From contig DAOTVS010000304.1 in the NCBI GenBank assembly GCA_034436375.1, positions 1-39,896 on the forward strand: DNA of 39,896 nt, in the 5' to 3' direction. The position numbers and the translations under genes are program-made. Of this stretch, positions 1 to 6,198 are shown in pieces (within the stretch, counting starts at the first letter, position 1; each line of letters starts with the position of its first letter). This DNA comes from DAOTVS01 sp034436375. GTDB lineage: Bacteria; Chloroflexota; Anaerolineae; SpSt-313. The notes under the pieces were generated by a model. It was given only the letters and a program-made list of their open reading frames with translations. It was not told the origin of the DNA and made no database searches.

Positions 1-737
1 GTCCCCACCATGAACGGCAGCTTGAGCGCGGCGGGGATAAAGGCTTCATCGCGCGTGCGGGTCAGCTCGACCCGGCTAATCCCCCAGCTCCGGATCTCTG
101 CCAGCAGCTCGTCGGGGCTGCCATAGACGCGCTCGATCAGGAAGAGATCCTGGAAGGCGAACTTGCCCCCCTTCCTGAGCACCCGCAGCGCCTCGCGGAT
201 GAGTGCGCGCTTGTCTCTGGCGTCGTTCACCTCGTGAAAGACCAGGTTGCTCACGACGGCGTCAAAAGTCCCGTCGGCAAAGGGCAGCGATGCGGCGCTG
301 GCCTTTTGAAAAGTCACTCGCTGAGTCACCCCGGCAACCTGCGCGTTTCTTTCGCAGGCGCTCTGCGCGTATTCCCACTGTGCTCCCCAGTAGTCAATGC
401 CCGTCACACGCGCGCCAGGGTACTTTTGCGCCAGGGCGATCACCAGTGGGCCGTTACCGCAGCCGATGTCCAGCGCCTGCCCCCGGCCGTCCCACTCCAG
501 GCGCGCCGGCACCAGCGCCCGGATGCGGTCCTCGACCCCACCCCCGCGCGGCGAAAACCGGTAGCGGGCATAGGCGAAATAGCCTGCCACCAGCAGGCAG
601 AGCGCGGCCAATACAGCCAATATCGGCAGCAGCAGCGCCAACCCCAGGAACACAAGGCCCGCCACCCCGGGCACATAGATGTTATTCTTCCCCACCCAGT
701 TGCCGTAATCCGGCTTGAGCGCAGCGGCTGAGCTCAT
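1..737 (-). CDS. Membrane-anchored class I SAM-dependent methyltransferase (3' end outside the window)
   Basis: Partial gene of 245 codons, truncated at its C-terminus by the window edge. The N-terminal 20 residues are followed by a hydrophobic stretch at about residues 23-56 that can form two membrane helices. A Rossmann methyltransferase domain follows, with SAM-binding motif I LDIGCGNG at residues 89-96, an acidic strand-2 end (TGID), a VVSNLVFHEV-type motif IV and a post-I region RVLRKGGKF. The fold is clear. The substrate cannot be told, and the membrane anchor hints at a lipid, quinone or other membrane-associated acceptor. The start is fixed by an AAGGAG seven bases upstream of ATG. 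The gene is divergent from the histidine phosphatase, with about 300 bp between them. Confidence 0.85.
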   Translation of the reverse strand, partial: MSSAAALKPDYGNWVGKNNIYVPGVAGLVFLGLALLLPILAVLAALCLLVAGYFAYARYRFSPRGGGVEDRIRALVPARLEWDGRGQALDIGCGNGPLVIALAQKYPGARVTGIDYWGAQWEYAQSACERNAQVAGVTQRVTFQKASAASLPFADGTFDAVVSNLVFHEVNDARDKRALIREALRVLRKGGKFAFQDLFLIERVYGSPDELLAEIRSWGISRVELTRTRDEAFIPAALKLPFMVG

Positions 738-1036
738 GCTTAAACTCCTTGCGGGGTCAAAGGCTCCACGGCCACCCGGCTTGAGCACCCCTATCAGAGT
801 CTACGCAATCCCCAGGCCCCATGTTGCGTGTCTGGGCAAAATGGCTAGACTCCATCAATGGCAAATCAGTCGGCCATGCCCAATTGGGCGCAACACACGG
901 TGAGAATATAGCTCACCGCCAAGGCGCGAAGGATGCAAAGGATTCTCAATCATCTTGGCGTCCTTCTTCGCGCTCTTTGCGTCTTTGCGGTAAAGCTCAT
1001 TTTCGTACTAGCAACATTGCAGGCAGAGGGAGAATC
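738..1036. other. Divergent intergenic region with imperfect inverted repeat (911-996)
   Basis: Non-coding stretch of 299 bp between two divergent genes. It must hold both promoters, but I see no convincing -35/-10 pair. Bases 911-942 and 961-996 form an imperfect inverted repeat built on a 'caccgccaaggcgcgaagg' / 'gcgtctttgcggtaaag' theme. Repeats of this kind scatter between genes in many environmental bacterial genomes. The short open frames crossing it have no ribosome site or family resemblance. Confidence 0.6.
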
Positions 1037-1663
1037 ATGCGTCGCGTATTCCTGGTCCGGCACGGCATGCGAGCGGATAATGAAGACCCATTGTGGCGCC
1101 TGACGGCCAAACGGCCCGATGACCCGCCCCTGTGCGCCCGGGGCGTGCAGCAGGCACGGGAAACCGGCGCCTACCTCCGGGGCAGGCCCATCGCCGCCCT
1201 CTACTGCTCGCCCTTTCTGCGGGCCATCCAGACGGCGCAAATGATCTACCTGGAGACCGGCCTCCGCTTCCGGGTCGAGCCCGCTCTCGGCGAGTGGCTG
1301 AGCCCCGCCTGGTTCGATGGGTTCCCCGAGATCATCACGCCCGAGGAGATTCGGCGCGCGTACAGCGGGTTCGATCCTGAATACCGCTCGCACACCGTGG
1401 TCACCTACCCGGAGCCGGCCGAGGAGGTCGACATGTTCGCCCGCATCCGGCCGTTCATCCAGCAACTGGACCGGGAGCAGGCCGGGGAAGTGATCCTGGT
1501 TGGGCATGGGGCCACCGTCACAGAGGCAGCGCGCGCGCTGGTCGGCAATGTCGACGGGCTCGACGCGAAACTGTGCTCCATCACCGAGTTTGAGAAGCTG
1601 AACGGTCACTGGGCGTGCCTGGGCAGCACTGTGCGGCACCTCTCCTTTGTGGCAGAAGAGTAA
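1037..1663 (+). CDS. Histidine phosphatase family protein (UBASH3/TULA-like branch)
   Basis: A 208-residue phosphohydrolase of the histidine phosphatase (phosphoglycerate mutase-like) superfamily. The catalytic signature RHG is at residues 8-10, with His9 the expected phospho-acceptor. Arg62 lies in YCSPFLRAIQTA, Glu86 in LGEWLS is the likely acid, and the second catalytic His157 lies in VGHGATV. The early segment with an NEDPLW motif followed by RPDDPPL resembles the UBASH3/ecdysteroid-phosphate phosphatase branch rather than cofactor-dependent mutases. The substrate is unknown. I chose the ATG at 1037 because it is preceded by GAGGGAGA and puts the RHG motif at the usual place. A longer frame upstream crosses the intergenic repeat and is not credible as coding. 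The protein is soluble, with no signal peptide. Confidence 0.88.
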   Translation: MRRVFLVRHGMRADNEDPLWRLTAKRPDDPPLCARGVQQARETGAYLRGRPIAALYCSPFLRAIQTAQMIYLETGLRFRVEPALGEWLSPAWFDGFPEIITPEEIRRAYSGFDPEYRSHTVVTYPEPAEEVDMFARIRPFIQQLDREQAGEVILVGHGATVTEAARALVGNVDGLDAKLCSITEFEKLNGHWACLGSTVRHLSFVAEE

Positions 1664-1680
1664 GCCGGGGCGTCCCGGCT
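1663..1680 (+). terminator. Short GC hairpin at the end of the phosphatase gene
   Basis: Seven-base arms AGCCGGG/CCCGGCT around a GCGT loop begin at the stop codon. The following run (ctatcattct) is only moderately T-rich, so terminator function is plausible but weak. Confidence 0.45.
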
Positions 1681-1732
1681 CTATCATTCTGCTGTACTCC
1701 GAGCCTCACGCATTTCATACTTCAGCGAGGAC

Positions 1733-1799
1733 GTTGGCGCAGGGGGATTGCCGCCGGGTGCGCCGCGGTGCATCCGGCTTACAATCCCCCCGCGCCAAC
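1733..1799. repeat. Long imperfect intergenic hairpin
   Basis: The outer arms gttggcgc/gcgccaac, followed inward by gggggattg/caatcccccc and ccgccgggtgc/gcatccggctt, fold into a long interrupted stem of roughly 30 base pairs. It sits in the 440-bp gap between the phosphatase and the esterase. It may terminate transcription or be a dispersed palindromic repeat. Confidence 0.65.
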
Positions 1800-1910
1800 A
1801 TCCCACCTCTGGCTTCAGGCCGGGTGGCGGCAGAGCGTCTGGCCCGGCCATAACCTGGGTCACCATGGCCCAATGCAGTACCCACTCAGCAGACGCACAG
1901 GTGCCACGGA

Positions 1911-2033
1911 ATGGAAAGCATCGTGAGTAACAAGGGCAATGACATCGAGATCCGGCGCCTGCGCGACAGCGATATCGAGCGGGCCTGCGCCCTCAAGATC
2001 GAGTACCTCGACCCTATGCCGCTGGCAGAATAG
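1911..2033 (+). pseudogene. Truncated N-terminus of a GNAT-type acetyltransferase
   Basis: A 40-codon frame starting at ATG 1911 and ending at TAG 2033. After about ten residues it reads IEIRRLRDSDIERACALKIEY, which matches the first strand and helix of GNAT N-acetyltransferases. It then stops before any acetyl-CoA binding motif. No continuation is visible in the other frames before the converging esterase gene ends at 2103. I read it as a decayed remnant of a deleted gene. A functional 40-residue peptide is less likely. Confidence 0.5.
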
Positions 2034-2102
2034 TCCACCCGGCGTGCTATAGAAGTCACTGCTATGCGACCGTCTTCCTATTCCCCCAGAACGGTCAGGC
2101 GC

Positions 2103-3077
2103 CTACAGCCCCAGCATGAACTGGAAGATCTTGTCCGCCATGCCGGGCAGGCCCTCGTGCCCGAAATCGGGATAGATCGCCATCTGCTTGGGCGCGGTGA
2201 TTTTGTTATAGGCGGCAAACTGGCTGGAGGGCGGGCAGATGGTATCCATCAGGCCGATGCCCCAGAGCACCTCCGCCCGGATGCGCGGCGCCAGGAACTG
2301 GATATCGACATAGCCCAGCTTCTCGAAGATGGCCTCCTCGCGCTCGTGGCGGGGGTCGAAGAGGCGGAAGTATTCCTTCAGCTCGGCATAGGCATCCTTG
2401 GCCTGGTCCATCTCCCAGACGCGCTTGTAATCGCTGAGGAAAGGATAGAGCGGGGCGGCCCGCTTGATGCGCGGCTCCAGGGCCATGCAGGCCACGGTCA
2501 GGGCGCCGCCCTGGCTGCCGCCGGTCGCGCCGACGCGATCGGCGTCCACATCGGGCATCTCCATGACGATCTTGGCGAGCTGGGCTGTGTCGAGGAAGAT
2601 CTGGCGGAAGAGCAGATGCTCCGGCGCGCCGTTGAGGGCGTCATCGAGGCCACGGATGATATGCCCATGGAGGGTGTTGCCCGTCACGTTGCCCGCATCC
2701 CGTGAAAGCCCACCCTGGCCGCGGCAATCAAGGGCGGCGACGGTATAGCCCTGGGCCACGTAACCCAGCTTGTCTGCCCAGTCGCCCGAGTGGCCCGAAT
2801 AGCCGTGGAACATCAGGACGGCCGGGTGCGGCGCCGCAGCCGCCTTGGGGCGCAGGAGCTTGGCGTGCACCCGCGCGCCACCCACGCCCGTGAAGTAAAG
2901 GTGGAAGCACTCGGCGCCCGGCGCCTGGAACTCGGCGGGCGTCAGCTCCACCTGCGGGTCGGCCGCGCGCATCTCCGCCAGGCCCCGGTCCCAAAAGGCA
3001 TCGAAATCGGCGGGGCGCGGGTTGATGCCCTGGTAGGTCTTGAGCTGCTCAAATGGGAAATCAAAGGTCAGTGGCAT
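2103..3077 (-). CDS. Acetyl xylan esterase / cephalosporin-C deacetylase family (CE7) hydrolase
   Basis: A 324-residue alpha/beta hydrolase, the normal CE7 length. Family signatures are all present: RGQ at residues 119-121, the nucleophile elbow GGSQGG with Ser188, Asp278 in GLMDTICPP and the terminal HE motif at 307-308. The predicted activity is hydrolysis of acetyl esters from short acetylated xylo-oligosaccharides or similar small acetyl esters. There is no signal peptide, so it acts in the cytosol on imported substrates. The ATG at 3077 has a perfect AGGAGG five bases upstream. That ribosome site lies inside the 3' end of the nucleoside hydrolase gene, which overlaps this one by 17 bases in another frame, so the two are co-transcribed and probably translationally coupled. 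The exact acetylated substrate is unknown. Confidence 0.9.
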   Translation of the reverse strand: MPLTFDFPFEQLKTYQGINPRPADFDAFWDRGLAEMRAADPQVELTPAEFQAPGAECFHLYFTGVGGARVHAKLLRPKAAAAPHPAVLMFHGYSGHSGDWADKLGYVAQGYTVAALDCRGQGGLSRDAGNVTGNTLHGHIIRGLDDALNGAPEHLLFRQIFLDTAQLAKIVMEMPDVDADRVGATGGSQGGALTVACMALEPRIKRAAPLYPFLSDYKRVWEMDQAKDAYAELKEYFRLFDPRHEREEAIFEKLGYVDIQFLAPRIRAEVLWGIGLMDTICPPSSQFAAYNKITAPKQMAIYPDFGHEGLPGMADKIFQFMLGL

Positions 3078-4005
3078 GTTTTCCTCCTGTGACTGTAGAG
3101 AGCCAGAACTCGCTGAACCTGGCCCCATCCACGCGCGTCACCACGCGCGTCGGGCTCCCTCCATCATCGACCCTCTGCCGCAGCCAGCCCCCCTCCACCT
3201 CCGAACGCAGCAGCAGCTCACGGACCTCCACCCCTTCATTCCAGCCCAACGCGATGGCGCAGGCGAGCGGATCGTGCTGGAAATTGATGATATCCGCCGG
3301 CAGGGCCGGGCACGTCTGCCCATACCGCGTTTCGATCTGCTCGTCTCGGGCAAAGGCCTCTGCCTGTTGCGCAATGAGCTGCGCCAACGGCCCCGACCGC
3401 TCCAACGCCGGCAGATAGGCCCGGCGCAGCCAGGTTTCGGCGGTGACAGATAGGGGCACGAGGGTGGGGATAGAGTGCTGAAAGACTGAAAGCGCCGACG
3501 GCGCATCGACCTGGACGTTCCAATCGCTGTCGTGGCCCCACTGCGGGAACCCCGGCCGGGGCGGGAAGACATAGCCGCCCATGAGGTAGAGATTCGCCCG
3601 CTGCAGGATGCCAGGCGAGCGCCGCTCCAAGAGCGCCAGGTTCGTATAGGCGCCGATAGCAGCGATGATCGCCCCCTGCTCGATGCTGCGCTCCAGCAGA
3701 GAGAGGGCGCGCTCGAGGGGGCCCGGGGCGGGCGGCACCGGCTCGGGCCAGTAGGCGCTTTCTTCCGGCAGCCCCGGCCACACGCGATAGTAGCCCTCCG
3801 CGGCATCCGCGCCGGCAGCGACGGGTATATCCGCCCGGCCGGCGAGCTTCAGGGCATAGCGCACATAGCCCGCCCGCCGGCCGCCATCGTCCGAATTGGT
3901 GGTGACGGCCAGCAGCTCGGCGCCCGGCCAATTGAGCACCATGGCCAGCGCGCACAGATCGTCGATATCGCCGCCGAGGTCGGTATCGATATGCAGCTTG
4001 AGCAT
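3061..4005 (-). CDS. Inosine-uridine-preferring nucleoside hydrolase family protein
   Basis: A 314-residue protein of the nucleoside hydrolase (IUNH) family, which cleaves N-ribosidic bonds to give base and ribose using a bound calcium. The N-terminal metal cluster DTDLGGDIDD is at residues 7-16, a variant of the classical DxDPGxDD. Further hallmarks are GAYTNLA (118-124, usually GPLTNLA), MGG (142-144), DWNVQVDAPSA (161-171) and HDPLA (244-248), which supplies the late calcium ligand. The variants put it outside the best-studied purine/pyrimidine enzymes, so nucleoside preference is open. The start ATG at 4005 has a GGAGG eight bases upstream. The frame continues open further upstream but runs into repeat sequence. 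It is first in a two-gene unit with the esterase. Confidence 0.88.
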   Translation of the reverse strand: MLKLHIDTDLGGDIDDLCALAMVLNWPGAELLAVTTNSDDGGRRAGYVRYALKLAGRADIPVAAGADAAEGYYRVWPGLPEESAYWPEPVPPAPGPLERALSLLERSIEQGAIIAAIGAYTNLALLERRSPGILQRANLYLMGGYVFPPRPGFPQWGHDSDWNVQVDAPSALSVFQHSIPTLVPLSVTAETWLRRAYLPALERSGPLAQLIAQQAEAFARDEQIETRYGQTCPALPADIINFQHDPLACAIALGWNEGVEVRELLLRSEVEGGWLRQRVDDGGSPTRVVTRVDGARFSEFWLSTVTGGKHATDL

Positions 4006-4103
4006 GGGCGTTGCCTCCAATCTGGGCGGAGAGCCGGCGGAGACAAGGTATGGAGAAGGACAGGGAGGAGGGCAGCCCCGTCCCCCTGTGTCTGATCGCT
4101 GGG

Positions 4104-4593
4104 GCGATGCTGTCGGTAAACTCGTTACGTGCTCGACCCAAGCCGCCCGAGGCTCCGAAAGCCTCGGGCTCAGAGTGGCAAAGCCCCTCCGAGGCTCGTA
4201 CAGGCCCCAATCTCGCCGTGCAAGACAGAACTGTCCCACACGAGCCCGCAGGGCTTTGCTTTTCTCAGCCCGGCGGCTTCAGTCCCGGGTCATCCCGATC
4301 GAGCGCGCAACCGGGTTTACCAACAGTATCGCTTTAGCCTCGGGTCCCCTGCACGAGCACGCAAGAGAGTCTACCAACCGTATCGCCAGAGCTGATCCGC
4401 TCACACGTTCAGCATATTATACCGAAAAGGGGTTGTGGGCAAAGAGCGCCATCCGGTTACGTGCTCGCGTAAAGGATCGGCGTGATGGCCGCGGTGTCTT
4501 GGCGAATCTCGAGACTACACAAGCCCGCAGAGCTTTATTCTTAGCCCGATGGCTTCAGGCTACTGTTGGTAAACTCGGCTGTGTGCCCGAGCG
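4104..4593. repeat. Mosaic of two diverged repeat units in both orientations
   Basis: Unit B (theme 'ctgttggtaaactcg' then 'gtgctcga') occurs forward at 4104-4136 and 4560-4593, reversed at 4297-4332 and 4351-4387, and as a partial forward copy at 4453-4469. Unit A (theme 'gagcccgcagggctttgc' then 'agcccg.cggcttcag') occurs forward at 4241-4282 and 4520-4558 and reversed at about 4156-4204. A perfect 10-bp-arm hairpin (gcccgaggct, loop ccgaa) sits at 4145-4169. Copies are 70-90% alike by eye. The arrangement resembles a BIME/REP-like mosaic. No transposase is nearby. Confidence 0.75.
4416..4443 (-). promoter_or_regulatory. Candidate promoter for the nucleoside hydrolase-esterase unit
   Basis: Read on the minus strand, TTTGCC and a perfect TATAAT are separated by 16 bases. 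A transcript would begin about 400 bases before the nucleoside hydrolase ATG and carry half of the repeat mosaic in its leader. The -35 is weak, so this is tentative. Confidence 0.35.
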
Positions 4594-4807
4594 AGGCAGC
4601 TTGCCGGCCCCAGGAGCAGATCCAGGGGGTGTGCACCCAAGGCGTCATGCCGGGCGGTTGCGCAAGCCCCTGACCGGGCAAAGGGATGAGGGCTGCAACC
4701 CTCCGGCGGCGCCATACGTAATGCCATTGCGGCATGCCGCCGCGGTCAAGGAATTGCTGATTCAGGCAAGAGGTCCCGACTCATTCGCGCATAGAAGGAG
4801 CACAGCC

Positions 4808-5326
4808 ATGAACAACAGAGTATTGGTCGCCTATGGCAGCAAACACGGCGCCACCCGAGGGATCGCCGAGCGCATCGGCGAGGTGCTGCGCGCGGCGGGC
4901 CTGCAGGCCGATGTGATGCCTGCCGACCGGGCCATTGACCTTTCCCCCTATCGGGCGATCGTGCTGGGCAGCGGGGTCTATGCTGGCTCCTGGGTCAAGG
5001 AAGCGGCAGCCTTGCTGCAGGCGAAAGAGGCCGAGCTGGCCCAGCGGCCGGTGTGGCTCTTTTCCGATGGTCCAACGGGCGAGGGCGATCCGGTCGAACT
5101 GATGAAGGGCTGGCGCTTCCCGCAGGCGCTGCAGCCCGTCGCCGACCGCATCAAGCCGCGCGACATTGCCTTTTTCCATGGCATGATCGACCTGCAGACG
5201 ATGAGCCTGCCCGAGAAACTGATCGTCAAGGCGCTCAAGGCGCCGGTCGGCGACTATCGCAACTGGGATGCCATCACGGCCTGGGCGGAGGGCATCGCTG
5301 CAGAGTTGATGCGGGACGCACAATAA
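4808..5326 (+). CDS. Flavodoxin-domain protein (HemG / protoporphyrinogen oxidase-like)
   Basis: A 172-residue single-domain protein with the flavodoxin fold. The N-terminal strand MNNRVLVAYG leads into the FMN phosphate loop GSKHGATRG at residues 10-18. A second flavin-loop region is at about 51-60 (IVLGSGVYAG), and the C-terminal half contains DIAFFHGMID and a closing WAEGIAAEL helix. This matches the Flavodoxin_5 type that includes HemG, a menaquinone-dependent protoporphyrinogen IX dehydrogenase. No heme genes are adjacent, so a general FMN redox role is equally possible. The start is well set by AAGGAG seven bases before ATG. The long frame upstream of 4808 runs through repeats and is ignored. 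It stands alone, followed by intergenic repeats. Confidence 0.82.
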   Translation: MNNRVLVAYGSKHGATRGIAERIGEVLRAAGLQADVMPADRAIDLSPYRAIVLGSGVYAGSWVKEAAALLQAKEAELAQRPVWLFSDGPTGEGDPVELMKGWRFPQALQPVADRIKPRDIAFFHGMIDLQTMSLPEKLIVKALKAPVGDYRNWDAITAWAEGIAAELMRDAQ

Positions 5327-5488
5327 GTAATGCGTAAGGTTGCACTTGAACATATGTTGCTTTACGCGGCGTCTGCTCCGGCGAGACTGACGCGAAGCAT
5401 CGGGCATGCCAAAATGGCAACCTTACGCATTACGGATTACTTATTACGCGTCATGGCAACCTTACGCATTACTTCATTACTTATTACG
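5322..5488. repeat. Intergenic repeat with inverted and direct copies of 'gcaaccttacgcattac'
   Basis: The motif appears reversed at about 5324-5343, overlapping the flavodoxin-domain gene's stop codon, and forward at 5417-5447 and 5455-5488. The first two copies form the stem of a roughly 75-base loop and the last two are direct repeats with minor differences. The element lies between convergent genes and could act as a bidirectional terminator. It may also be a dispersed repeat. Confidence 0.7.
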
Positions 5489-5493
5489 GAACC

Positions 5494-5991
5494 CTACTCC
5501 ACGATCTGGATCCGCTCGCCCTCTTTCAGCGCCACCACAATGCAGTCGTTCGCATAGGTGCGCTCAGGCAGCACGATCAGCACATTGGCCGGGTCGGCAT
5601 TGGGGCTGATCGGCGCGTGGTGCCACACGCCCGGCCGCAGCACCACCATCGTACCCTTGGGCACGCGGAAGACCTGGAAGCTGGCCAGCGGAGGCGTATC
5701 ATCAGGCGTGGCCGGCCCCACGTGGATGAGGACGTCGTTATCCAGCGGCAGAATGCCCTCGCAGGTAGCGGTGTGATACTCGGTCGTATCGATCACCAAC
5801 GGCCGTGGCTCCACCCGGCAGACGGAGAACGAGGCGATCGCTGCGCCCCCCAAGTCCTGCTGGATCATATCGCGGAAGAACTCGATAGGCGGGGCGCCGA
5901 TCCGTTCGGTCTGCGGGTTGATGAGATTGGCATAAAAGCCAAAGGGGAGGAAACCGGCAACATCCAGTGTGCGTACCTTGACTGTGCTCAT
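5494..5991 (-). CDS. Ureidoglycolate lyase (AllA)-like cupin-fold protein
   Basis: A 165-residue protein whose layout follows the ureidoglycolate lyase family: a basic/aromatic N-terminal part, a TTEYHTATCEGILPL segment (69-83) matching the family's 'ERHPLGTQAFIP' region, a VLIHVGP strand, and the RPGVWHHAPISP block at 119-130 corresponding to the 'NVWHHPL' active-site strand. AllA releases glyoxylate and urea from ureidoglycolate in allantoin breakdown. No other allantoin genes are present, so I assign the family and not the reaction; a sugar-related cupin isomerase or lyase is possible. The start ATG at 5991 has AAGGAG six bases upstream. It is divergent from the alpha-mannosidase and convergent with the flavodoxin gene. 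Confidence 0.6.
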   Translation of the reverse strand: MSTVKVRTLDVAGFLPFGFYANLINPQTERIGAPPIEFFRDMIQQDLGGAAIASFSVCRVEPRPLVIDTTEYHTATCEGILPLDNDVLIHVGPATPDDTPPLASFQVFRVPKGTMVVLRPGVWHHAPISPNADPANVLIVLPERTYANDCIVVALKEGERIQIVE

Positions 5992-6104
5992 CTCTATCTC
6001 CTTTGCCGTGCCATCCGGCAACCTTCTTTAGGGGTGTGGAATAGTATAGGCTATCTACGCAACCTTGGCGAGTTTCCCCTCACCCCTCACCCCTGCATCC
6101 TCAA

Positions 6105-6133
6105 TTGACAAACTTTGCCTCCAGCAGTAAGGT
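6105..6133 (+). promoter_or_regulatory. Candidate sigma70 promoter for the alpha-mannosidase
   Basis: A perfect TTGACA and a poor TAAGGT are spaced by 17 bases, about 65 bases before the mannosidase ATG. A second TTGACA at 6142-6147 lacks a partner -10. The perfect -35 is the main support. Confidence 0.4.
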
Positions 6134-6198
6134 TGCATCTATTGACATTTGCCTTGTTGCCCCGCCCAGGCGGGCCTCTCTATTCGGAGGTCAACAGT

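Larger units (their letters stand above)
4006..4807. other. 800-bp gene-free region dominated by mosaic repeats
   Basis: This divergent region separates the nucleoside hydrolase (-) and flavodoxin-domain gene (+). Bases 4104-4593 are a repeat mosaic described separately. Bases 4600-4790 hold further small inverted repeats and then the ribosome site of the flavodoxin gene. The long open frame crossing it has no ribosome site, follows repeat units rather than codon pattern, and I do not consider it coding. Confidence 0.7.

Noticed and set aside
821..1036. Upstream extension of the histidine phosphatase frame
   Set aside because: It reads through the intergenic inverted repeat. The RHG motif lies at residues 8-10 from ATG 1037, which also has a ribosome site.
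4104..4593. CRISPR array
   Set aside because: The repeats are diverged, unevenly spaced and in both orientations, and no cas genes are present.
3896..4807. Long open frame leading in phase into the flavodoxin-domain gene, suggesting a 476-residue protein
   Set aside because: It crosses the repeat mosaic and part of the antisense nucleoside hydrolase gene, has no ribosome site, and the AAGGAG before ATG 4808 fits a standard-length flavodoxin-domain protein.
6142..6147. Second TTGACA before the mannosidase as a promoter
   Set aside because: The position 17 bases downstream is GC-rich (cccgcc) with no -10 resemblance.
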